From Doryteuthis pealeii (taxonomy: Eukaryota; Mollusca; Cephalopoda; Myopsida; Loliginidae), in the NCBI GenBank assembly GCA_023376005.1, contig CM042139.1:134003199-134067198 (forward strand): DNA of 64,000 bases. Direction: 5' to 3'. The position numbers were made by a program, and so were the translations under genes. Under the pieces are notes generated by a model. The model saw nothing but the letters and a program-made list of their open reading frames with translations. It was not told the origin of the DNA and did no database searches. Shown here in pieces: positions 39,508 through 50,844 of the stretch. Each line of letters begins with the position of its first letter. Within the stretch, counting starts at the first letter, position 1.

Positions 39508-41469
39508 CGGAATAGCGGTTTGGAGGTGTTTTTATCGACAAATTAATGCGAGAAGAAAGCGATATTTTACAGCTCTCCCCCAAGGTTTTATATCGACAAG
39601 TAAATGTAAATATTTGAACCCCCTACCTTTTAAAATATCTTTTGTTTTCGGTATTTTTATTTTATTTTTATTCAAATCAAATGTCACATCTTTTTAAATA
39701 AACACGACCGAGTATCGAGAATAAAAAAATCAAAAAAAATCAGAATATTTAGATATTCGTTTTTTTAAATTTTAATTCAAAACAAATGTGACATTTTTTA
39801 GATAAGTAGCAAAATATGACAACATATACATGACAGTTATTAAAATATTTTACATGCTCATATTTACGCGGTATTTAAGTGGTCTTAACAAAAAAAGCTT
39901 ATTGTGCCACCTGTAACTCTACATATTATTCAATGTATCATATAGAAGAAAGAAAAAAAGCAATAACATATAATGTTATATTATTTTAAAATTACATTAA
40001 ACTTTTATGTACCAAGAAAAATCATATGGCCCGACTCCATAGACTAAGCCCACATTTCAAATTAAAATACCTTTATGACTTTTGCGATATCCAATATGTT
40101 CTGTGTTAAATACACCTCACGCATATTTATGCCTGGGTCAAATTGCTTAAAACCTATACTCTTCAAGGATAGATATTTACCCAGAGGAAATGGTGATGTT
40201 ATTTTAAAGAATTTGATAGACAGGCTCAAATTCTGCTTATTCATTTAAACACATTTGCTGGGTTTTAGAGAAATAGAAGTGTTGTAGGGTCGCGTGAAGA
40301 TTGTTGGTGGGTATGTTTACCAAGTCCGCAAAGAAAATTAGCGAACGGGTTTTCCAAGTGCCGTGGTAAAACATTAAGTGTGAAATAAAGTTTCAATAAA
40401 ACAAGCAACAGTAAAAGTGACAAACACAGAAGTTTTAGTTGAAACAAAATTGTTTTGTTTTTTATATTATTATTATTTGCGTTAATGAGTAACAAGTTAC
40501 ACAATATTTGTTATTTGGTTGTTAATTTTTGGACTATAAAGTTTTCGTATCATTAGAAAAGCTTATTTGTTTGAAAGTTCAAATGTTCTTCGAGGATAAA
40601 TTCATTTATCGTCAGAAGACTCTTAAACTGATATCTTTTGTGTGTATGCTCTTAGCCCTGGTCTCTATGTAACTGACTCTTTTCTCATCTTGTCCCCGTG
40701 ATCTTTTTTTTTACTCCTCTTTTTCTATTCTCTCTAACCATTTTCCTTCCTTTTCTATGGTTCTCTCTCATTAGTTTCTTTCCAAATGTCAGTTTTGGCA
40801 TTGGCATCGGTCAGTCTGGTTTGGCATATTTTTAGAGTGCGATTGTTTTTTTTTATGTTTCTAAAATCTGTTTTTGGTAAAAGAAAATATACTACTTAGG
40901 AATCATTACAGAAGTAATGACTTGCCCCGTGATTAACATAGTTACGAGTATTCTATCGGTGCCAGTGGTCGGCGGTTATCGATTCTAAGTAAAGATCAAA
41001 ATTTCGAATAATGCGGATTATGAAACTATGTATTTCGTAAAATCTCTGAACAATTTCATGAATTCACTAAATATAACGACGAAAGATTTTTATAATAATC
41101 TTGAATTACTTGTGCTAAATATTCAACATAATAATAATATTGTAAGAAAACAACAACAGCAATAAAAATGTGGCACCTTGAAACTATCACCGTAATAGTA
41201 ATCGTTGGAGCTCTAAGGATGATCAAGAAAGGGACAGATAAACACTTTAACAAAATACCTGACAGTTCCAGCCTGTATGAAATACAAAATAAAATGAACT
41301 TTGTGGAACTGTGCATCTCATTAAGCGAGTAGTATCAATGTGAGTGGAAAAATAACACAAAAGAAGCAACAAAAACATAAATACATAGAATACATTTAAC
41401 CCCTACCTCCCATTTTGAGTGAAGACTCGGTGAAGCATTGTAAGAAATCGAAAGTAAAGAAGAAAGTTA

Positions 41470-41470
<1 letters not shown>
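39508..41470. other. AT-rich, nothing recognised
   Basis: Nearly 2 kb with no repeat family seen elsewhere in this window and no coding features on either strand. It may be unique intergenic or intronic DNA. Confidence 0.4.
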
Positions 41471-41523
<53 letters not shown>

Positions 41524-41525
41524 CG
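41471..41525. repeat. (AAT)n microsatellite
   Basis: About 17 AAT units directly before a LINE 3' end. Confidence 0.95.
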
Positions 41526-41650
41526 GCTAGAATACTCAGAAGAGCCCTGGAGATCTGAAGAGACTTATTGTCACTCAGACTCCAGTGAAATACCATCAGC
41601 TAATGTTGATGTGAAAAACTCAAAAGGAGTGAAAATAATAATAATAACTT
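41524..41650 (+). mobile_element. RLE LINE extreme 3' end
   Basis: 'cggctagaatactcagaaga', 'cactcagactccagtg' and 'gtgtgaaaaactc'-like tail ending in AATAAT units. Only the last ~125 bp are present. Confidence 0.7.
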
Positions 41651-41754
41651 TTAGGGGAGTTTGGGAAGCAAAATATATTAATCATAAAAATACAATAGGA
41701 TTTTTAAACATTGAATGGCTATGGATGAGGGTCAGCTACCATCATAAAATAAGA

Positions 41755-41805
41755 ATCAAGGGGTCCATAGGTAAAAAAGGTTGAGAACCATTGATCTAGA
41801 ATATT
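41755..41805 (+). mobile_element. Possible hAT-like terminal fragment
   Basis: 'ggggtccataggtaaaaaag' and 'gttgagaaccattg' resemble the common hAT end with 'ggttctcaacc' in reverse. One end only. Confidence 0.35.
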
Positions 41806-41879
41806 CATATCGAATTATACTTTCAAAACCGATGAATAATAATATGAAATTTGACCCAACTGACAAATGTTACATGTAC

Positions 41880-42060
41880 TAACCTGTAACTGTCCTAGAA
41901 AATAAGGCCTACACAATTATCTAGGACTTAAAACAACTAGATCACTCAATTCAGGCTAGAAGATCAGACCTACTTGTAATAAAGAAGAAACGAACGTGTC
42001 AGCATGTGTACTTTTCTGTTCCAGTAAATCACAGAGTTAGAAAAGAGGAAAGATAAAGAA
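41880..42060 (+). mobile_element. RLE LINE fragment
   Basis: ENKAYTII, RRSDLLVIKKKRTCQ and VPVNHRVRK match the endonuclease region of the next copy (RPD...D/A..V box). It is truncated after about 180 bp. Confidence 0.65.
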
Positions 42061-42224
42061 AAAAATGTACTATGAGGAACTTTTCATCTACTCAAGAAAC
42101 TGTTATCAAAGTAAAGAAAATATAAACAATGTACATCTTAAGTATCATTTTTTTTTCATCTAGGAATCAGTGCAAACAGAATGCATATATTCACCAGTTC
42201 CCTTAGACTTGGTCGCGGATAATG

Positions 42225-42680
42225 ATCCGGTAAAGGATTAAACGCATAACATTTTCTAATTCTCTGGGACCTTGAAATAAAAACGGATCACCTTATCCCA
42301 GCAATTAGACCAGACGTAGTGTTGATAAACAAAAAAGAAAGAACTTGTCAACTGGTGGATTTTGCAGTGCCAGTAGATCACAGGGTGAAGCTAAAGGAAA
42401 ATGAAAAAATGGACAAATATCTGGACCTTGCCAGATAATTGAAAATGTTATGGAATATGAAAGTCAAAGTGATACCAATTGTAGTTGGTGCACTTGGAAC
42501 AGTCCCAAAAGGCTTGGAAAAGGGTCTGGAATGTTTGGAAATCAGAGAAAGGGTAGAAACCATTCAGAACACTGCACTGCTGCAATCTGCCAGAATACTC
42601 AGAAGAGTCCTGGAGACCAGAGGGGACTTGCTGTCACTCAGACTCCAGTGAAAGACCATCAGCTAACACTGATGTGAAAA
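42225..42680 (+). mobile_element. RLE LINE 3' end, best-preserved copy
   Basis: One frame with a single stop (42436) reads LWDLEIKTDHLIPAIRPD, then VLINKKERTCQLVDFAVP and VDHRVKLKENEKMDKYLDL, then LWNMKVKVIPIVVGALGTVP and ILRRVLETRGDLLSLRLQ. The RPD...D-A-V-K pattern is the restriction-like endonuclease of R2/R4/NeSL-type LINEs. It lacks the RT part. Confidence 0.8.
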
Positions 42681-42685
42681 CACTA

Positions 42686-43034
42686 ATAAAAAAACTTGCC
42701 ATCTTGTGGATTTTGCCGTCCTGGTGGGTCACCGAGTAAACGTAAAAGAAAGCGAAAAGATAGTCAAATACTTGGACCTTGCCAGAGACCTGAGAAAATT
42801 GAGGAACATGAAGGTAAAGGTCGTACCAATTATAGTTGCTGCCCTTGGAACAGTCCCCAAAAATCTGGAAAAGACTCTGGGAGAACTGGAAATCAGAGGA
42901 AGAATCGAGACCATCCGAATTGAGCATTGTTAAGATCGGCTAGAATACTCAGAAGAGTGCTGGAGATCTGAGAAGACTTGCTATCACCCAGCAACCACCG
43001 GCTAAGGCGGGTGTGAAAAACTCTAATGGAGCGA

Positions 43035-43069
<35 letters not shown>
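42686..43069 (+). mobile_element. Second, diverged RLE LINE 3' end in tandem, with (AAT)n tail
   Basis: Begins KTCHLVDFAV and repeats the same C-terminal block (ESEKIVKYLDLARDL, MKVKVVPIIVAALG) with many differences, so it is a separate insertion or old duplication rather than a recent copy. It ends in (AAT)n 43036-43069. Confidence 0.8.
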
Positions 43070-43070
<1 letters not shown>

Positions 43071-43696
43071 CTTATTATAATGGAGATTGTGGGTTTGTCT
43101 ATCTGTAACCGAAACTATATTACTATACAAGTCACAATTCCTATTCTCCATGATTTTATTTTTATTTAAACCTCAATTATTAATAAAATTGTTTTACATT
43201 ACTTACACTGTTGACCATATCTACATATTAATAACATGCAATTGTATTTATATATACAACAAAATAGATGTTTACAGTATGAATGGGAAGGCTAATTTGC
43301 ATATTGATCTTAAAAAATTGATTTTAATAAATATATGCTTAGTATTATTGATTTCTAATTGTTTGGTTTTATCTTATTGAATATGAGCAAAAATCTCTTC
43401 AATAAATCTTAAAAGAAATCCCTTAACAAGAAGAAATAACTGTAATATTATTCTTTACTTCCTATTTTAACTAAACAGTTTAAATTAGGAAAATTTACCA
43501 ATGAAAGACGGGAGTAACGGAAAATGATGGAAGTGTTAGTTTCAAAGTTGTTCTATTTTTCAATCATACCCCCTCTGTTCCAAATCTTTTTATCTACATT
43601 CTTATTCAGTTTCATTAGCCTTTCTAATTTAATATCATATTTTATTATAAAATTTAACTAAAATACTTGCACCCGGAGGGTGCATATATTTGCTAG
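43070..43696 (+). mobile_element. Non-autonomous Helitron, 627 bp
   Basis: Starts TCTTATTATAAT and ends with the hairpin 'gcaccc-gga-gggtgc', nine bases, then CTAG. It sits between A and T inside the (AAT)n tail of the LINE copy, with AAT units on both sides. This is the full set of Helitron end features. No Rep/helicase frame is present. Confidence 0.75.
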
Positions 43697-43754
43697 TAAT
43701 AATAATAATAATATAAGAAAAGGAGGAGGAAGAATATTCGCCAGTATTTAGGAT

Positions 43755-44598
43755 TGCATAAATGTGACAATTCCAGGACAATGCATTAAGAAAAAGCGAA
43801 GACATTTCTGCAACAGAAATCTCATCAAAGGAATAAATGACTGGGTCGTCCCTATCATAAAATACTCTGGACCATTCTTAAGTTGGACAAGAGAGGAAAT
43901 CCGACAGGTAGACCAAAATACAAGAATATTGATGGCGATGCATGAGGCATTACACCCAAGAGATTATATAGACAGAGTATATGTATCAAGAAAAGAAAGT
44001 GGAAGAGGTCTCGCCAACATTGAAGATTGCGTAGATGGCACAATTCGAGGACTCGAAGAATACACTAAAAAAGACACGGAAATACTAATTATAGGACCCA
44101 GTAACAGCAATGGCAACATATGGACAAACAGAAAAGCAAAAAAACAAAACAAAAAAACCCCAAAAAACAAACAAACCCTAGAAAACATAAATGGGAAGAT
44201 AAACAACTTTATAGATACTTCAAGCGATAAACTGGCGATATTGCAAACAAGTTGATCTGGACATGGCTAAGAATGAGAAACTTCAAAAGAGAAACTGAAT
44301 CTCTGATAATAGCAGCACAAAATGATGACATAATAACCAATTACGTTAAAACAAAAATTGACAATACCCAGAAGAATAGCAACTGTAGGTTATGTGGTAA
44401 GAGATGAAACGGTTAATCACATAGTAAGCAAACTGCTACAAAAGGAATACAAGACTAGGCATGGCAGGATAGGAAATATTATCCACTGGGAATTGTGCAA
44501 GAGATCAAAACTAGACCATACTGACAGATGGTGTATGTATAACTCAAAATATATCAGAGAATGTCCTAGAAAATGAAACTTATAAACTTATTTGGGGC
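43755..44598 (+). mobile_element. RLE LINE, RT C-terminal to CCHC part
   Basis: An open frame (about 43764-44255) reads NLIKGINDWVVPIIKYSGPF, then LHPRDYIDRVYVSRKESGRG and LANIEDCVDGTIRGLEEYTK, typical of the post-RT region of this LINE group. After a frame break, LKRETESLIIAAQ and CRLCGKR (CCHC start, 44393-44404) follow; the stop after it and loss of the last Cys make it defective. It is interrupted by a SINE at 44604 and continues at 44823. Confidence 0.8.
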
Positions 44599-44603
44599 TT
44601 TGA

Positions 44604-44822
44604 TGGTTGGTTGGTTGGTTGGTTGGTTGGTTCTTTTGTTTCACAACATATCAACTCTTTTCGAGTCATTTAATACGGAATGTAGTCAATTTGATATAAG
44701 GTTGGTTATAGCACCTGCTGCTGTTTAAATGGTCATCCATCCAAGTACTGAACAGGTTCATCGCTGCTTAACTTCAGTGATCTAATGGGAACCGGTATTT
44801 TCAATGTGACTTGATCCTAAGC
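44604..44822 (-). mobile_element. 5S-rRNA-derived SINE nested in the LINE
   Basis: The insert is flanked by ttggggctttga (44592-44603) and ttgggctttga (44823-44833). On the minus strand 44800-44711 resembles 5S rRNA: the complement shows 'ccatccaagtactgaacagg' and 'gctgcttaacttcag', matching the internal promoter side. The 3' end carries the shared SINE tail and (CCAA)n (plus-strand TTGG, 44605-44632). Confidence 0.7.
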
Positions 44823-45215
44823 TTGGGCTTTGAGATACAAGCGGATCACCAATGACCTAGTGTTGATTAACAATAAAAAAATGACATTTAGGGGATTTTG
44901 CTGATTCAGTGGGTCATAGAGTGAAAATGAAAGAAAGAGAAATGATATAAAAATACTTAGATCTTACCAGAAAGCTGACAAAGCTGTGGAACATGAAGGT
45001 TACGGTGATAGCAATTGTAGTCGGTGCCCTTGTAACGATCCCAAAAAGCCAGGAAAAAAGACTGGGGCAACTGGAGATCAGAGGAAGAATCGAGATCATC
45101 CAGATCACAGCTCTGTTGGAATCAGCTATAATACTTCAAGGATTCCTAGAGACCTGAGAGAAGTCCCTGTCACTCAGAGTACAGTGAAAGACCACTAGTT
45201 AAAACGGTGTGAAAA
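44823..45215 (+). mobile_element. RLE LINE, 3' continuation
   Basis: After the SINE the LINE resumes: 'atacaagcggatcacc', then the LTKLWNMKVTVIAIVVGALV-type block (frames broken) and 'gtcactcagagtacagtg'. Together with 43755-44598 it forms one LINE copy. Confidence 0.75.
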
Positions 45216-46494
45216 ACTCGCACACTTCATGCATTACATTTGATTAAACTTGAACAATTTTTTTCAAGCAATTAACAGTTTTCATCAAAATTTTATATAA
45301 TTTGTTGTGATAGGCAACAATAAACTACAGAAGAACTCAAAATTGATCGCTGCATTAAATATTGCATTAGTATTTATAAGCTTTCCTTTAAAAGTTCAAC
45401 GATAATTCTTCTGCTGCTATTTAATTTAAAGGCAATTTGATGTATGTAGGTCCTTACTTTCCGTAAAAACAATTATTTTTTTTTGTTTCATGGGTGACTT
45501 TCGCTGGATTTCGCAATTAACTTCGATTATTCCCAGATTTATTTCCAAGTTATAAAATTTGTTATCCTACAAAATATTTGTCGCAAAAAATCACGTAAAA
45601 AATCGCCGTAAACAATCGCAGTAATTAAAATTTGGAAATCCAAAATATTTTTTTTAATTTGCTCACAGAGTCAGCTTCTTTCCACAATGGTATGATGTAT
45701 TGGGTTATGGTCATTAGGAGTAAACTTTATTCAGTAAAGTTGAAAAATGTGATACACTGACATTCGCATTTATTATTAGAGATGTGTGGGTATGATTCTC
45801 GGTGTTACTTTAAAAAAGGTATTTGTCTGAATGAATCTTCTTTTCGCGGTTTTATTTGGATAACAACATTTATGAAAAAAAGAAAAAGAAAAAGAAAAAA
45901 AAGGCTCATTGCTGTGACACTACTCCTTTCCTATAAAAATATTCAATTATTTTGCGTGATCATCGGGAATTTAATGCGTTAATGTCACCCATTCCAAATA
46001 TCAAACTTTTCACCTCCCTCTTTTTCTAATGTTTTTTGACAAAAGATTAATCATCTTGACCTCGTCCCCTGGGACAAACGAGGACCAATTTCTTTTGATC
46101 CTACCTTCTGTGTCGGACTCAATTTGTTTCTCGCGGGGGACACACTGACATTAGGCTGTCATCATCTGTGAACTTTGCACCCCGAGAACATTGCTGAACC
46201 CTAGATTTTTAAGTCCTTTGTTTTCTCACTTCGGTATCAGATCTCTGTATTTCTAACCTTACGAACAGAGGAATAACCAAATAAATGCTAACATTGTGAA
46301 TGAAACCTATAGGATTAATTTATTATTTTATCAATATTTAAATCTTATTTTGTATCACAATATTTTTTAGCTTTTTAACTTAACTCTGTGATTATTTCCA
46401 GAAGCTACTTTCTGTTCAAATATTCCCATATGGAAATGGTCGCATTTCCTACGTTACTTATCGGAAAGCCGTTGGTTTACCTTTTCGGCGGGGC
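45216..46494. other. AT-rich, nothing recognised
   Basis: No repeat family or gene seen in about 1.3 kb, apart from an A/G-rich patch at 45869-45905. Confidence 0.4.
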
Positions 46495-46632
46495 TTATAA
46501 TACACTGACTGTGGAGACGCGTGGTGTAATGGTTACTGTCGTTGGAAATGGACAAGGCGAGTTCAAATCTTGGACTAGGCTGTTTGCATTTCACATAACG
46601 TTAATACCATTGGGAAATGTATGAATCTTCAG
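46495..46632 (+). repeat. SINE family A head and partial body
   Basis: 'cgcgtggtgtaatggttact', 'gcgagttcaaatcttgg' and 'catttcacataacgttaata'. Truncated after about 135 bp. Confidence 0.7.
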
Positions 46633-47344
46633 GGGTCTGTATGAACCACTTTGAGAAGTCCTGATCTACCTAGTATCCTTTAAAAGAACCATACAATAAA
46701 AATAACCATCTGTGAAATACCCCAGCTTACGAGTCGATTTTTCGCTTTGAGTTGTGAGCTAAAATTCGAGGTACAATCAAGCTTCAGATACGCTTATGTT
46801 AATGAGTTTAATAAAAAAATTTAATTTTCTAAATTTATTACGCAAAAGAAAAATTTAATCTATAAAAGGATAAAAATTAAAACATATTACAGTACATAAT
46901 TCATTACACTCTATTATATTATGTTTTTATACAGTGCTGTTTCTCTTATTAAAAAGAATATAACAAAAAAAAATAGAGTGTTTTGGGGGAGGTGGCTTCA
47001 GTTTATTTCAATGGGGAAAATTGTCTTGATATACGATGAAATTGAGTTACGAGCGGAACGAATTAAACATGTATGTCAAGATACTACCTACGAGAGATAA
47101 ATTTATGTTACAATCAAAGTCCAAAGTTTACGCCGAGCAATTGGAATAATAATAATAATAAAAAAATATATACTTGCAAAAAGGCCGCCTTTGGCGTTCA
47201 TTAAGTTTAATATCGAATCATACATGTTTATTCACAGGTCGTAAAATAAAGTATTTTCTTTACGATCTGGGAACCTGTTGGGTTTCTATTGTAAAGCGAC
47301 TCATTGTGACGTTGACGCTTCTATTTTGGAATGATTGAAGGGTT
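46633..47344. other. Unassigned stretch
   Basis: AT-rich. 'ttgatatacgatgaaattga' and 'cttacgagtcg' pieces look repeat-like, but no boundaries are visible. Confidence 0.35.
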
Positions 47345-47535
47345 ATAATTGGAGGGTGTAGTTGGTATAATGATTACAGTTAAACTGGTGGAAAATGAAC
47401 TCGGCGGTCCATGTTCAATACCTGTACGAGACTATTTACGCTTCACTTCTCGTTAATGTCTTGAAAGTAATGAATTTGGGTCAACGATTCCATCTCCTAC
47501 AACAATGACCATTATGCCAAACCCGCCTCCACAAA
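47345..47535. repeat. Diverged SINE-A copies in opposite orientation
   Basis: A sense head at 47360 ('gttggtataatgattacagt') and an antisense head ending at 47530 ('gaccattatgccaaaccc') face each other, with partial bodies between. Confidence 0.5.
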
Positions 47536-47599
47536 TTACTTAGGGTGGCTGTGACCCTATGTACCACAGGGAGTCGAGGAGGAAAAGGGATCATCATAA

Positions 47600-47637
47600 T
47601 CATCATCATGGCATACCGACTGCATGGATTCCCTTGA

Positions 47638-47670
<33 letters not shown>

Positions 47671-47880
47671 TCTCTCTCTCGCCCCTCTCTCTCTCTCTCT
47701 CTCTCTCGTCATCCGTCCCTATCGGCTATCATTCTTGGCAAGGCCTCTAGATGACATCTTGTGTCCGCACAAAGCTGATAAATGTAAGTTTTTGCTAATC
47801 AGCTTACACTGGTATGTCTATGTGTAGGAGCCCATAGGAGAACGTCACTTATGAGTTCGCCCTTATTTCTCCAGAATTTA
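47600..47880 (-). mobile_element. RTE-like LINE 3' end with embedded (CT)n
   Basis: The tail 'atcatcatcatgg' is followed by a (CT)n run (47636-47707) in the place of the short ctctct, then 'atccgtccctatcggctatc' to 'tttctccagaattt'. Minus-strand coding remnant. Confidence 0.7.
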
Positions 47881-48094
47881 CACGATTAAAAAATGGCGTC
47901 AGTGAGAATGCAGACCATACAATATTTCCCTCTATTTTCAAATTGGACAGGAATTTTTTTTATTCTTCTAGTTGGGGGATTTTAGCACCGTTTTGGCTGG
48001 GATATTTTTTGGCTGATATACAAACATGATAAGTATTCTCGTAATAGATATTACATTTAACTGAAACTAAATATTCTCATCCCACGGAATGCGA

Positions 48095-48575
48095 TGTCAA
48101 TATACGCACACGAAAGACATGGATTGCTATAGACAGATTATTGATCATATAAAAATATGATCTCTCTGATAAGGCAAAGTGAGAATTCCTCCAAGTTGTA
48201 GCCCTATCAGTGCTACTGTATGGCTGTACCACTTGGACTCTAGCGAAACACTTGGAAAATAACTGGATGGGAACTGTAAAAGGATGCTGCGTACTCTCTT
48301 GAACAAATCCTGGCAGCAGCACTCCATAAAAGAGCAGCTGTACGGCCACTTACTTTCTATCATACAAACTATCCGGATAAGACAAATAAGACATGCTGGA
48401 CTCTGCTGGAGAATTAAAAACGAGCTCATAAGTGACGTTATCCTCTGAGCATTCTAGTATATTCCACCAGCAAAATATTACATCAATCACCTATGCGCGG
48501 TTACTGGAAGAGCTGCAGAGGACCAACCGAGAGCGATGACTGATCGAGACGGCACGACTTGATGATGATGAAGTA
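48095..48575 (+). mobile_element. RTE-like LINE 3' fragment
   Basis: 'catggattgctatagacaga', 'tatcagtgctactgtatggc', 'gaacaaatcctggcagcagc', 'gacatgctggactctgctgg' and a 'tgatgatgatg' end. It covers about the last 480 bp. Antisense frames on the minus strand are shadows. Confidence 0.7.
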
Positions 48576-48976
48576 CTTTATAATTAGCATTTAATAATTG
48601 TCTTCTTTGAGAAATTATAATAATCAGATGAACACGAACAAAGACCTGATTGATCGCTATTGATAAAAACGTTCTCGTCCCTGGCATGCCACATCCACAA
48701 TGTTTGATGGAGAAGAGAGTGGGTAAATCAAGACGTGGACAAACTACTCTCTCATAACTACCTCTGACACCTAATTAATAATCTTGCCTGTGGCCAGTTA
48801 TAACAGTTTTACATTTCTGATTAGAGGTGGGGGTTGATATGCCATTGAACAAAGATTAGATTTAAAAGAGCACTGAGCTATGTCCTATTGTGGGGATTTA
48901 CAATTTCAAACTAATTTGTACTAATTTAAAAGATATGCATTGTGGGAGGAACTTTTTGAAACTGTCATATAAAATA

Positions 48977-49507
48977 TGAGGGTGAGTAAAAAATGAATGC
49001 CATTTTGTTTAGGACATGTATAATTACCAACACACGAACATGTATCATACATGAAAATGAAGCTGGTCCTTTGTGGATCACATCCCTACTTTTCCACATA
49101 GTCAGCGTTTCTCTCAATAGCAATGTTCCACTTCGAATGAGAGCATGTATCTCTACCCCGTAAAATTCTGTTGACTGTTTTTTGAGCCACTTCTTCACTA
49201 CAGATTCCACTTCCTCATCACTGGAATAATGTTTGCCTCTCAAACCCTTTTTCATGAGGCCGAAGAGACGATAGTCTGAAGTTGCTAAATCTGGCGAGTA
49301 TGGAGGATGCGATAAAGTTGTCCACCCAAATGAGGCGATTTCTTCCCATTGTCATGCAGAAGGAGGACAATGTCGATTGGCAAGTTGGGTCTTACTCATC
49401 GGATTCTTACCCTGAGCTTCGTTAGGGTCTCAATGTAGGCCTTAGTTTTATATAAAAAAACTTCACATGAAGTAAAGAAAATGGCATTACTATTTTACTG
49501 ACCCTGG
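48977..49507 (-). mobile_element. Internally deleted mariner, 531 bp
   Basis: Ends match at about 25 of 30 positions ('agtaaaaaatgaatgcc' and 'ggcattactattttact') and TA flanks both sides (48975-48976, 49508-49509). The minus strand from 49255 reads MKKGLRGKHYSSDEEVESVV and KKWLKKQSTEFYGVEIHAL, the C-terminus of a mariner transposase. The catalytic domain is missing apart from degraded sequence to 49430. Confidence 0.8.
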
Positions 49508-49509
49508 TA

Positions 49510-49830
49510 TCATGGATATAAATATTGTCAAAATGTTATATATATAAACACTTTAATGGACTTCAGAGGCCTTATTTCACGCCTAATAAACAGACTGAGG
49601 CTGAAGGAATTTAAGTTTGATGCGATTTATTTGTGGTGAAATCCTGCAGTCTTAAATTAGAAGATGACGAGGAGGGCAGTAGTAGTTGTGGTGGGTCCTA
49701 GGGGACAAAAGGATGTCTTTTATCTTTTCAGGTCATGTTACAAATAAAAAAAAGAACACAATTAAGACGGATAATTGGTTAACAAGATGTTATATCAAAG
49801 GAAGCAAAGGGTGAGTTAACATTAGAGGTT
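49510..49830. other. Unassigned stretch
   Basis: Nothing recognised. Confidence 0.35.
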
Positions 49831-49832
49831 AT

Positions 49833-49834
49833 TG

Positions 49835-49893
<59 letters not shown>

Positions 49894-49981
49894 AGTTCAT
49901 TTATTTATTTCTTCCTTCCTTCCTCCATTCCTCCCTTCTTATCTATCTATCTATCTATCTAAATTTATTTCTTCCTTCATT

Positions 49982-50032
<51 letters not shown>

Positions 50033-50174
50033 AAGTTTGTTTCTTACTTCATCTCTTTCTTTCTTTCTATCTATCTAAGTTTATTTCTTCATTCATCTCT
50101 TTCTTTCTTTCTTTCTTTTTTTCTTTCTATCTATCTATCTATCTATCTATCTAAGCTTATTTCTTCCTTCATCC

Positions 50175-50228
<54 letters not shown>

Positions 50229-50285
50229 ATCTATCTCAGTTTGTTCCTTGCTTCCATCCTATCTATCTATCTATCTATCTAAATT
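49833..50285. repeat. (ATCT)n / (TTTC)n tetranucleotide complex
   Basis: Alternating ATCT and TTTC runs are separated by 'aagtttatttcttccttcat'-like spacers that recur five times. This is a minisatellite built around tetranucleotide repeats. Confidence 0.9.
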
Positions 50286-50624
50286 TTTGGTTTAATTTTA
50301 CCTAATCTATGCACAGAAAAATATTATGGAATTCATTGACAAAAAATTAGAATTAATACTTTATTGTCCTTCCTCGAAATTTTATGACAGTTCTAATTAT
50401 TTCAGGCGTGGATTTCATTAATTTAAAGTAATTTTAACCTTTACACCACGCGCCTATAACAATGTTCAGCTATTAACGAAAAATGTAATGTATCTTATCT
50501 ATTATTAGTTTATTTACTGCCCCCCCCCCAAAAAAAAAAAGTGAATATTCCGCGAATGTGCTAATTCCATAGTTTTTATGGGGGTAGTATTTTCACATTT
50601 GTTTTTAGTTGCTTCCACGCTGTT
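50286..50624. other. Unassigned stretch
   Basis: AT-rich with a poly-C/poly-A patch at 50520-50539. Near 50443 'acaccacgcgcct' is an isolated antisense SINE-A head end. Confidence 0.35.
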
Positions 50625-50776
50625 ATGGCCCAGTTCGAACTCATAAAGCACAAGTTACCGAATTAGACTACGTTGCCCGCTCATCAGCTTTCTAATCATA
50701 CATGGAATGAAACAATGCACAACGTGCCAGCGCACCAATTACCAAAAATATTGCAAAACTTTTGACTCACTCTAGT
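50625..50776 (-). mobile_element. Mariner end fragment, same family as 31360-31886
   Basis: The plus strand ends 'ttttgactcactctag' followed by TA. The reverse complement matches 31461-31575 ('ggcacgttgtgc', 'cttgtgctttatgagttcg'). A deletion relative to that copy removes sequence next to the terminal repeat, and the other end is missing. Confidence 0.65.
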
Positions 50777-50844
50777 ATATGTGATTAGATTACATGTTAT
50801 CATGTTCAAATGCTATAATAAAGTTGATGACTAAAATACAGTAG

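Noticed and set aside
49834..50285. CRISPR-like regular spacing
   Set aside because: The repeats are simple tetranucleotide runs in animal DNA; there are no palindromic repeats with unique spacers and no cas genes.
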